From Microbacterium laevaniformans (GTDB lineage Bacteria; Actinomycetota; Actinomycetes; Actinomycetales; Microbacteriaceae), in the NCBI RefSeq assembly GCF_016907555.1, contig NZ_JAFBCE010000001.1, positions 248,001 through 312,000 on the forward strand: DNA of 64,000 nt, read 5' to 3'. The notes under the pieces were generated by a model. The model did no database searches. It was given only the letters and a program-made list of their open reading frames with translations, and was not told the DNA's origin. The position numbers and the translations under genes are program-made. Shown piece after piece: positions 23,029 to 31,327 of the stretch (position 1 is its first letter; each line of letters starts with the position of its first letter).

Positions 23029-26000
23029 TGAAGCGGGGCAGCGTCGTCGGTCTCGCCGCCGCGGGTGCGGCGTTGGCGCTCATCACCGGGGTCAGCGTGG
23101 TCTGGCCGGGGCTGGACGCGCAGCGCACCCCGCCGTCGCAGAGCTCCGCGTGGGTTCTGCAGGCCGACACGCTGCGCTACGCGCGCGTGAACACCGCGAT
23201 CGGAGAGATCGACACGGTGCGCGCCGTCAGCAATCCGAGTCGGATCGTGACCTCCGCCGACGGTGCGTACATGTTCACCGACAACGACGCCAAGGTCGAG
23301 CGCATCGACGACGCCGCACCGGTCGATCTCGACGCCGAGGGGCTGCGCACCGCGACGCCGGCGCCCGCCGGGACGGCCGACATCGACGCCTCCGGTGACG
23401 TCGTGGCCTACCGCACCGATGCGGGGGCGGTCTTCGCGGGGCGGCTCTCGGCCGGACCCGCCGCGCCGATCGACGTTCCGGCCGCCGCCGCCGTCGCGGC
23501 CGCATCGTCGGGCGTGGTCTTCAGCTATTCGGCGTCGGCCGGCACGGTTTCGCGGATCGACCTCGCCTCGGGAAGGGTCGCCGCCGCCGACAAGGTGGCG
23601 GCCACGGTGGAGCGCCCCGTCCTCACTGCCGCCGGCGATGACTGGGTGCTCCTGGACACTGCCGGCAGCGGTGCGGGACGGTTCTGGACAAGCCGTGGGA
23701 CGGGCACGATCTCGCTGACGGGCACCATCGCGGTCAGCCGACCGGCGGTGGACGGCGATGCCGTCTACGTCGCCGACGACACGGGTCTGGTGCGCATTCC
23801 CGTCTCCGCGGTCGCGGCCGAGCGCATCTTCGGTGACAGCACCACCTCGCGAGGCACCCCCGCCCGTCCGGTCAGTCGCGGCGGCGTCATCAGTGCCGCG
23901 TGGCTTGCCGAGGGCACGCGCGGGGGCACGCTGTGGACCTCCAACGGAGGGGATGTGCCGCTGGACTACGGCGGGCAGGGTCTGGGCTCCCAGCGGCGCC
24001 CCGTCTTCGTGGATGCCGGCGACAGCGTGATCCTCAACGATGCGCGATCAGGGTGGGTCTGGTCCGTCCCGGAAGGGCGCCTGCTGCCCTCCAGCCAGAA
24101 CTGGGACATCGAGGACGAGGTGAAGACGGCGCCGAAGACGTCGGACCAGAAGCCGCCGCCCATCATCGACCCGCGCCCTCCGGTCGCCGAGAACGGTGCG
24201 TTCGGCGTGCGGCCGGGTGCGCTCGTGAGCCTTCCGGTCCTGCTGAACGACCACGATCCCAACGATGACGTCCTCGCCGTCGACCCGGCATCGGTCACCG
24301 GCCTCGACCCCGCCTTCGGCACCGTGACCACCACCGACGACCGCCAGCGCCTTGCGGTGCGGGTCGCCCCCGGAGCGACGGGATCGGCGACGTTCAGCTA
24401 TGCGGTCACCGACGGCACGACGGCGGACGGGCTCGTGTCGCCGCCGGCGACGGTGACGCTGCGCGTCGCGGCGGAGGACGAGAACTCCGCCCCGGTGTGG
24501 TGCGGCGTCGAGGGGTGCCGCCAGGACTGGCCGAGCCCCGAGGTGGCTCCCGGGGGCACGGTGACCGTTCCCGTGCTCGGCGACTGGGTGGACCCCGAAG
24601 GCGACCCCGTTCTGCTCCTGTCGGCGAGCGACGACTCCGGTCTCGGCGAGGTCGCCACCACCCCGGAGGGCGACGTCGTGTTCCAGCACCGCGACGCCGG
24701 GGTGGCCGGCGAGCAGGCCGAGTCGATCACGGTGACCGTCGCCGACGTCCGCGGCGCGACCGCGACCCGGCAGCTCGTCGTGCGGATCCGGGGCGACGCG
24801 CAGCCGGCCCTGCAGTCGTTCGCGGTCGTCGACGTGGCGGGCTCGCGCGTGTCGGTCGACGTCGCCCCGCACGTCACGGGGACCGCCGGCGACCTGACGC
24901 TCACCGCGGCGCGCGTGCTCGATGATGCGGCGGCCACCGCGACCGTCGTCGGCGGCTCGACCACGTTCGATGTCGTCGCGGCGTCGCCGGGCGCCTACCG
25001 TGTCGCCGTCACGGTGTCTTCGGGAGGGCACGAGGCCACCGGCACCGTCCGACTCACGCTGCTCGACCCCGGCGGGCCCGCCGACCTGTCCACCTCGCCG
25101 GTCGTCGCCTTCGTGCGTCCGCAGGCCGATGCCACCGTCGACGTCCTGGCCGCGGTCACCAACCCCACCCGGCGGGTGCTGCTGCTGAGCGATCTGGTCA
25201 TCCGCCCGGTCACCGGTGCGTCCCTGTCGGCCGACGTCGTGGCCCAGAGCCAGCTGCGGGTGTCGGGCTCGACGGCATCCGGCGCGTCGGGTCTGCTGGG
25301 AACCGTCTCGTACCGGGTCGGCGACGGCACGACCGACGAGGGTTCGGCCATCACCGGTGAAGCGACGGTGTACCTGCTGCCGCCCGCCGCCGAGCAGGCG
25401 CCGATCGCCGTCGACGATCGTGCCGTCGTGCGCGCGGGCGCGCAGATCGACATCCCGGTGCTGGACAACGACGTCGCGGCGGTCGGCACCCGCCCTCGCC
25501 TGGACCCGGAGTCGATCGTCGCCTCGCGCCCCGACGTCCTCGCCTTCGCCGCCGGCGATGTGCTGCGGGTGCTGGCTCCCACGACGCCGGGGGACGTCAC
25601 GATCTCCTATCGGGCGTTCACGACCGGCGCACCGGCGCTCGGCGACACCGCCACGGTGCACCTGATTGTGGTCGGCGACGGAGCGAACCGCGACCCCCTG
25701 CCGCGGACGCTCTCGGGGCGGGTGCTCAGCGGACTGTCCACGGTCATCGCGTTCGACGGCTTCGGGATGGATCCGGACGGCGACGTCGTGCGTCTGGATC
25801 GCATCGTCGATCAGCCCGCGCACGGCTCGGCCGTCATCTCCGCCGACGGTGCGTCCATCGTCTACTCCAGCGATGCCGGGAGTTCGGGGCAGGACACGTT
25901 CACCTATCGGGTGGTGGACCCGTCCGGCGCCGCGGGCGTCGGAACCGTCCGCGTCGGGGTGCTGAGCGGCGATGCCAGTCCTGCCCCCATCACCTACACC

Positions 26001-28973
26001 GATTACGTGCAGGTGCAAGCCGGTGACGGCAACGTGCTGCGCGTGCATCCCCTCGCCAATGACATCGACCCCCTGCAGGACACGCTGACCCTGCAGCGGG
26101 TGCGCCCCGACGTGCCTCAGTTCGCGTTGGACGGGTCGCCGACGGCGGAGTTCACTCGTCTGCAACAGCGACTCGTGTCGCAGAGCGACGACACGGTCAC
26201 GATCGCGGCGGGACCGACACCCGGGACGATGTCGTTCCTCTACGACGTGGTCTCCTCGGCCGGAAACACCGCCCGCGGCCTCATCGTCGTGCGGGTGGTC
26301 GACCAGCGCGTCGCCGACTTCCCGGTCGTCTCCGACACCGTGCTCGACGCCGACGGACGCGCCGATCTGGCGCGAGGCATCGACGTGCTCTCCGGCAAGG
26401 TGCTGTGGTCCGGAGGCGACACGGGCGACCTGTCGGTCGGGCTCTGGGCACCGGTGGACGGCATCACCGTCGAGGGGACGCGCCTGGTGGGCACCGTCGA
26501 CGACCGCGCCCACGTGATCCCGTTCTCGGTCACGGGGCAGACGTCCGCCGGGCCGGTGACGACGTACGCGTTCCTGAGGATCCCGGCCGCCGCCGATACG
26601 CCGTTGGCGCTGCGTGCCGGGGCGCCCCCGCTCACCGTCGGCGAGAACGCGCAGGCCGATGTCGACCTCGCCGCGCTCATCACGGTGCCGCGCGGTCGCG
26701 CCCTGGAGCTGTCGGGCGAGACCCGCGCCTCGGGCGCGCGGCCCGGGGCATCGTGCACCGCCGTCGGCGGAACCACCCTGCGTTACGCGGCCGGCGCGGA
26801 CGCGCCGTGGACGGACACCTGCCGGGTGCTCGTACGCCTGGCCGGTCAGCCGGCCTGGACCGTCCTGGCCATCCCGGTCGTGGTGACCCCGATCGCCCCG
26901 CAGCCGCGGCTGTCGCCGGCCGCGCTCGAGGTCGCGCCGGGCGACACCCAGGTCTTCGACCTCGGCGCGATGACCACCTGGCAAGGGCGCCCCGAGGCGA
27001 TCGTCTACCGCGTCGACGGGACCCCGGCATCCTTCGACCTCGCGCTGCAGGGCGCGCAGCTGAGCGTCCGGGGCCGTGATGCGGCCGCGCCCGGAACGAT
27101 CGAGAGCGTCGTGGTCCAGGTGACCTCCCACCCGGGTGTCGCACCGGCGCGGATCTCCCTGCGGGTCGGCGCCGCCCCGTCCACGCTGCCGCAGGGCGGT
27201 TCGGTGCAGCAGCAGTGCAGCCAGGCGTCGGGCACCTCGTGCACGATCGATGTCGTCGGCGCAGCCGGTGAGGTCAACCCGTTGCCGAGCACACCGCTGC
27301 AGGTGGTCTCCGTCGCCCCGGCGGGCGTCTGCACCGGCGTGAGCTTTGCGGTGGTCTCGCCCAGCCGTGTTTCCGCGACGTGGACCTCGGATGCGCCCGG
27401 TGCGACATGCGCGGCGAGTTTCACCGTCCGCGACGCCCAGGGGCGCCAGAGCGCGAGCGCCCGAGACGGACGGATCCTGCTCGACCTGCAGGGCTACCCG
27501 AAGGCCCCGGCGAGCGTGGCGCAGTCCGCCTACGCGGACGGCTCGCTCACCCTCCGGGTCGATCCGGGGCCCGCGCAGGCCGCCTACCCCGCGCTCACCG
27601 GGTTCGAGGTCCGTCAGGGCGGCCAGCGCGTGGCCGTGTGCACGCCGCAGGGCATCTGCCCGCCGATCAGCGCCCCGAACGGCGAGCAGCGCTCGTACGA
27701 GGCCGTTGCGGTGAACGCGGTGGGCTCCTCGCTCACCGCCGTGCGCACGACCGCGTGGGCGTACGATCCGCCGTCCGCTCCCACGGGTGCGACCGCGGCT
27801 CCCGTCGTCGCCGGCGCCGACGGCGGCGTCGCGTCGCTGGCGATCTCCGGGGTGGATGCCGCGAACACCGGATCTCTGCAGATCACCAGTCCGGTCGGCG
27901 AGACGCAGACGATCGCCGTCGGCTCGTCGCAGACCAGCGTCACGGTGCCCGCGTTCCGCGTGGGCGCGAACACGGCGACCGACGTGACGATCACACCGCT
28001 GTCGCGGTACACGGCCCCGCCGGGCCTGCCCGGCCCCGCCATCGGCTCCATGACGGTGTCGGCGCACGGCATCGGTGCGCCGACGCAGGGCGCGCTGACC
28101 CTCACGGCCGTCAACGTCGGCGGCGGCCGCGTCGACATCACGGCGGTGGGAACGGCGACGCCGGGGGGCGACGGCGCCCGCGTGCGTTATGGCATCGTGC
28201 GTCTCGACGGCCCCGTCGGCCAGGACGGCGCCCCGGTCTCCGTCGACAGCTGTCGCACGAGCGACGACGGCGGACAGCGCGTCTTTCGCGGTCTTCCGGA
28301 CGGGCGCCTGTACACCTTCGCCCTCTGCGCGGAGTCGTGGTTCGATTCCCGCTCCTTCGGTCGGGTCACCGTCACCGACACGGTGCGCGCGGTGCAGAGC
28401 GGTGCTGCGCCCACCGGCTACACCTTCGTGGTCGGTCCCACCGCCCACCTCGCCGGCGACGGCACCCCCTCGGGTCGCGCCACGTGGACGATCGATCAGA
28501 CGCCGACGTCGCCCGAGACTCCACCGAACGACAACAACGTGGTCTTCCGAGCACTGCCGAGCAGCGTGTTCGACAAAGACCCCGGAATCGAGGTGCGCTA
28601 CGAGCACAAGGACGGATGGTGGCAGTCGGCATGGGGCGACGTGACCCCCGCTGCCGGCAGCGCGCCGTATCAGGTGCAGGCCTCGTGGTCGCTCGGCACG
28701 TGCACCGGTGGCACGACGCTCTCCCGCAACGCCGGAGCGAGCGGCTCGGATGCCGCGGTGACGTTCGATGCCACCGGCATCCGCTACTACGACAAGAACG
28801 ACGCGTTGCTGGTTCCCGGCACGGACCCGTGGACGGTGCCCGCGGAGGCCGTGCGCGTCACCGGCATCCGTGTCGTCGTCGACTGGTCCGGGCAGGGCTG
28901 GAACCTCGCCCCCGCGAGCGCAGAACTCGCGACACGCTGTACGCCCTCCACCGCGCCGAACCCGGCCGGCTGA
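23028..28973 (+). CDS. Giant surface protein with tandem Ig-like and Fn3-like domains
   Basis: Protein of 1981 residues. One N-terminal hydrophobic segment (about 6-31) acts as signal anchor, with no lipobox or C-terminal anchor. Residues 35-370 look like a beta-propeller-type region of short repeats. Residues 380 onward hold repeated cadherin/Ig-like modules marked by LLNDHDPNDDVL, LDNDV, GFGMDPDGDVV and LANDIDPLQDTL. Pro-rich Fn3-like domains follow (about 1490-1760). Cysteines come in near pairs (WCGVEGC, QCSQASGTSC, CTPQGIC), which fits disulfides outside the cell. ATG 23028 overlaps the kinase stop codon, and the MoxR gene follows after 15 bases. The protein probably forms a long stalk or scaffold in the wall. 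Its ligand is unknown. Confidence 0.9.
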   Translation: MKRGSVVGLAAAGAALALITGVSVVWPGLDAQRTPPSQSSAWVLQADTLRYARVNTAIGEIDTVRAVSNPSRIVTSADGAYMFTDNDAKVERIDDAAPVDLDAEGLRTATPAPAGTADIDASGDVVAYRTDAGAVFAGRLSAGPAAPIDVPAAAAVAAASSGVVFSYSASAGTVSRIDLASGRVAAADKVAATVERPVLTAAGDDWVLLDTAGSGAGRFWTSRGTGTISLTGTIAVSRPAVDGDAVYVADDTGLVRIPVSAVAAERIFGDSTTSRGTPARPVSRGGVISAAWLAEGTRGGTLWTSNGGDVPLDYGGQGLGSQRRPVFVDAGDSVILNDARSGWVWSVPEGRLLPSSQNWDIEDEVKTAPKTSDQKPPPIIDPRPPVAENGAFGVRPGALVSLPVLLNDHDPNDDVLAVDPASVTGLDPAFGTVTTTDDRQRLAVRVAPGATGSATFSYAVTDGTTADGLVSPPATVTLRVAAEDENSAPVWCGVEGCRQDWPSPEVAPGGTVTVPVLGDWVDPEGDPVLLLSASDDSGLGEVATTPEGDVVFQHRDAGVAGEQAESITVTVADVRGATATRQLVVRIRGDAQPALQSFAVVDVAGSRVSVDVAPHVTGTAGDLTLTAARVLDDAAATATVVGGSTTFDVVAASPGAYRVAVTVSSGGHEATGTVRLTLLDPGGPADLSTSPVVAFVRPQADATVDVLAAVTNPTRRVLLLSDLVIRPVTGASLSADVVAQSQLRVSGSTASGASGLLGTVSYRVGDGTTDEGSAITGEATVYLLPPAAEQAPIAVDDRAVVRAGAQIDIPVLDNDVAAVGTRPRLDPESIVASRPDVLAFAAGDVLRVLAPTTPGDVTISYRAFTTGAPALGDTATVHLIVVGDGANRDPLPRTLSGRVLSGLSTVIAFDGFGMDPDGDVVRLDRIVDQPAHGSAVISADGASIVYSSDAGSSGQDTFTYRVVDPSGAAGVGTVRVGVLSGDASPAPITYTDYVQVQAGDGNVLRVHPLANDIDPLQDTLTLQRVRPDVPQFALDGSPTAEFTRLQQRLVSQSDDTVTIAAGPTPGTMSFLYDVVSSAGNTARGLIVVRVVDQRVADFPVVSDTVLDADGRADLARGIDVLSGKVLWSGGDTGDLSVGLWAPVDGITVEGTRLVGTVDDRAHVIPFSVTGQTSAGPVTTYAFLRIPAAADTPLALRAGAPPLTVGENAQADVDLAALITVPRGRALELSGETRASGARPGASCTAVGGTTLRYAAGADAPWTDTCRVLVRLAGQPAWTVLAIPVVVTPIAPQPRLSPAALEVAPGDTQVFDLGAMTTWQGRPEAIVYRVDGTPASFDLALQGAQLSVRGRDAAAPGTIESVVVQVTSHPGVAPARISLRVGAAPSTLPQGGSVQQQCSQASGTSCTIDVVGAAGEVNPLPSTPLQVVSVAPAGVCTGVSFAVVSPSRVSATWTSDAPGATCAASFTVRDAQGRQSASARDGRILLDLQGYPKAPASVAQSAYADGSLTLRVDPGPAQAAYPALTGFEVRQGGQRVAVCTPQGICPPISAPNGEQRSYEAVAVNAVGSSLTAVRTTAWAYDPPSAPTGATAAPVVAGADGGVASLAISGVDAANTGSLQITSPVGETQTIAVGSSQTSVTVPAFRVGANTATDVTITPLSRYTAPPGLPGPAIGSMTVSAHGIGAPTQGALTLTAVNVGGGRVDITAVGTATPGGDGARVRYGIVRLDGPVGQDGAPVSVDSCRTSDDGGQRVFRGLPDGRLYTFALCAESWFDSRSFGRVTVTDTVRAVQSGAAPTGYTFVVGPTAHLAGDGTPSGRATWTIDQTPTSPETPPNDNNVVFRALPSSVFDKDPGIEVRYEHKDGWWQSAWGDVTPAAGSAPYQVQASWSLGTCTGGTTLSRNAGASGSDAAVTFDATGIRYYDKNDALLVPGTDPWTVPAEAVRVTGIRVVVDWSGQGWNLAPASAELATRCTPSTAPNPAG

Positions 28974-28988
28974 CCCGACGGAGTCCTC

Positions 28989-29954
28989 ATGACGATCACC
29001 ACCGAGCAGGCGACCTGGTTCGCCCAGACCTTCGCGCAACTGGCCGACAACGTCGAGCGCGCCGTGCTCGGCAAGCGTCACGTCGTCGAGCTCATCCTGA
29101 CCGCCATGCTCAGCGAAGGACACGTGCTCGTCGAGGACGTGCCGGGCACGGGGAAGACCTCCCTCGCTCGCGCCGTGGCCCAGTCGGTGCAGGGGACGAC
29201 GACCCGCATCCAGTTCACCCCCGACCTGCTTCCGGGCGACATCACCGGAATCACCGTCTACGACCAGAAGACCGGCGCGTTCGAGTTCCACCCCGGCCCC
29301 ATCTTCGCCAACATCGTCCTCGCCGACGAGATCAACCGCGCGAGTCCGAAGACGCAGGCCGCGCTGCTCGAAGTGATGGAGGAGGGGAGCGTGACCATCG
29401 ACGGCGTCACGCGCGCCGTCGGCGCCCCCTTCCTCGTGCTCGCCACGCAGAACCCGGTCGAGCAGGCCGGTACCTACCGACTGCCCGAGGCCCAGCTCGA
29501 CCGCTTCCTGCTGCGCACGGCGCTCGGCTACCCCGATCATGCGGCGACCGTCCGCATCCTCGATCGCGCCGCGGTCGCGACCGCGGAGCTGGCGCCCGTG
29601 CTCACTCCGGGCGCGCTGGTCGGTATGAGCGAACTGGCCGCTGACGTCTACGTGGACGCGCTCGTGCTCGACTACATCGCGCGGCTCGTCGATGCGACAC
29701 GAGCCGCTGACGAGGTGCGCCTCGGCGTCAGCATCCGCGGGGCCCTCGCCCTGACGCGTGCCGCGCGCACCACCGCCGCCGCCCACGGTCGCACCTACGT
29801 CACTCCCGACGACGTCAAGCGTCTCGCCGTCCCGGTTCTCGCCCACCGGCTGATCCTGCATGCGGAGGCCGAGTTCGACGGTGTGGCCCCCGAGGCAGTC
29901 ATCGGCCAGGTCCTTCTCGACGTGCCGCCGCCCACCCGCCGGGACAGCGCGTGA
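28989..29954 (+). CDS. MoxR-family AAA+ ATPase
   Basis: ATPase of 321 residues. It has Walker A VPGTGKTS (51-58), Walker B NIVLADEINRASPKTQ, sensor 1 FLVLATQNPVEQAGTYRLPEAQLDRF and the C-terminal lid domain with sensor 2 ('LGVSIRGALALTRAAR'). MoxR ATPases act as chaperone-like motors that assemble or activate complexes and typically sit beside DUF58 and transglutaminase genes, as here. The ATG follows CGGAGTC, with the stop of the giant protein 15 bases upstream. The stop overlaps the GTG of the DUF58 gene. Confidence 0.95.
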   Translation: MTITTEQATWFAQTFAQLADNVERAVLGKRHVVELILTAMLSEGHVLVEDVPGTGKTSLARAVAQSVQGTTTRIQFTPDLLPGDITGITVYDQKTGAFEFHPGPIFANIVLADEINRASPKTQAALLEVMEEGSVTIDGVTRAVGAPFLVLATQNPVEQAGTYRLPEAQLDRFLLRTALGYPDHAATVRILDRAAVATAELAPVLTPGALVGMSELAADVYVDALVLDYIARLVDATRAADEVRLGVSIRGALALTRAARTTAAAHGRTYVTPDDVKRLAVPVLAHRLILHAEAEFDGVAPEAVIGQVLLDVPPPTRRDSA

Positions 29955-31327
29955 GCAGCGTCGAGAGCCGCTCGTCCGTGACCGACACCCGGCTCACGCG
30001 CACCTCGGCCACCGGACTCACCGGCGAGCGGACCGAGGTCACGGCGCGCCGCGGCCGTCGCCTCGTGGGCGCGGCCGTCCGCGCCTCGCGGGCCTGGGCG
30101 AGCGGGCGCGCGGCCGTCCGCGCCGCCACCGCGTGGTGCCGCGCGACGATCAGGCCCGCCGGGGCCCTGGCGGTGCTGACGGCGACCGCAGGCCTCTCGG
30201 CCGGGCTCGCGTTCGGATGGGTCGAGGCCCTCGTCGCCGGCGCGGCCGCGGCGGCGTTGCTCGCCATGGCCCTGCCGTTCCTCCTCGGTGCCCGCACGTA
30301 CGAGGTGCGCCTCGTGCTCGACCGGGAGCGCGTCGTCGCGGGGGTGGCGGCGCGGGCGACCGTCGTCGTGCGCAACATCGGGCGCGCCACGGCATTGCCC
30401 GGCCGCATCGACATCCCGATCGGGCCCGGACTGGTCGAATTCGGCGTTCCGCTCCTCGCCGCCGACGAGGTCTCCCGTCACGCGGTGGACCTGCCGCCGC
30501 AGCGTCGCGGCATCGTGCGCATCGGTCCGGCGACCACGATCCGCTCCGATCCGCTGGGGCTGCTGCGCCGCGAGCATGCTTTCGACGACGTACAGGAGCT
30601 GTTCGTCCACCCGCGCACCGTCGCCGTGCCGTCCACCAGCGCCGGACTCATCCGCGACCTCGACGGCAGTGCGACGCGGCGCCTCGTCGATGCGGACATG
30701 TCCTTCCACGCGATCCGCGAGTACGCGCCCGGTGATGCCCGCCGCCAGATCCATTGGAAGTCAACGGCGAAGACGGGCCGGCTCATGGTCCGGCAGTACG
30801 AGGAGTCGCGCCGCTCGCGGATGGCGGTCGTGCTGGGACTGTCGAGCGCGGAGTACGCATCCGAAGACGAGTTCGAACTCGCCGTCAGCGCGGCATCCTC
30901 CCTGGCCCTGCGCGCCGTGCACGACGCGCGCGACCTCGACATCGTCGTCGGTGCCGAGATCCCGCGCGTCGTCCGGGGGCGCCTGCGCGCCATCCGCCAC
31001 ATCGCCGCGGGCGCCCCGCGCGCCGTGCTCGACGGCTTCAGCGGCGTCGATCGCCTCGTCGAGACGATGCCGTTCCCGGAGGTGTGCCGGCTGACCGCCG
31101 AGGCCAACGAACGGCTCTCGGTCGCTGTCCTCGTCGCCGGCTCGGGCGTTCCTCTCGCGGCTCTGCGCCTGGCGACGCTGGCCTTTCCGGTGGATGCCGC
31201 GGTCATCGCCGTCCGCTGCGACGAGCGCGCCCACCCGCGCGCACAGACGGTCGGTCCGCTCACCGTCGTGACCATCGGTGCGCTCGAGGACCTCGCCGGA
31301 CTGCTCCTGCGCGGAGCGCGCTCGTGA
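29951..31327 (+). CDS. DUF58-domain membrane protein
   Basis: Protein of 458 residues. A cytoplasmic basic N terminus (about 1-65) precedes a pair of membrane segments (about 70-115). A beta-rich part (strands from 'YEVRLVLDRERVVAGVAARATVVVRN') follows, and then the DUF58 signature YAPGDARRQIHWKSTAKTG. The rest resembles a von Willebrand A-like fold ('AVVLGLSSAEYASEDEFELAV', 'VAVLVAGSGVPLAALRLA'). In many bacteria DUF58 proteins are partners of MoxR ATPases. It is coupled to the genes on both sides by GTGA overlaps. Confidence 0.92.
   Translation: MSSVESRSSVTDTRLTRTSATGLTGERTEVTARRGRRLVGAAVRASRAWASGRAAVRAATAWCRATIRPAGALAVLTATAGLSAGLAFGWVEALVAGAAAAALLAMALPFLLGARTYEVRLVLDRERVVAGVAARATVVVRNIGRATALPGRIDIPIGPGLVEFGVPLLAADEVSRHAVDLPPQRRGIVRIGPATTIRSDPLGLLRREHAFDDVQELFVHPRTVAVPSTSAGLIRDLDGSATRRLVDADMSFHAIREYAPGDARRQIHWKSTAKTGRLMVRQYEESRRSRMAVVLGLSSAEYASEDEFELAVSAASSLALRAVHDARDLDIVVGAEIPRVVRGRLRAIRHIAAGAPRAVLDGFSGVDRLVETMPFPEVCRLTAEANERLSVAVLVAGSGVPLAALRLATLAFPVDAAVIAVRCDERAHPRAQTVGPLTVVTIGALEDLAGLLLRGARS

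Noticed and set aside
24048-29861. Very long open frame (1937 codons) on the minus strand, opposite the giant surface protein and MoxR genes
   Set aside because: It is a GC-rich shadow. The translation is Arg/Gly/His-rich low complexity with no domain, and the plus-strand genes have strong motifs and coupled starts.
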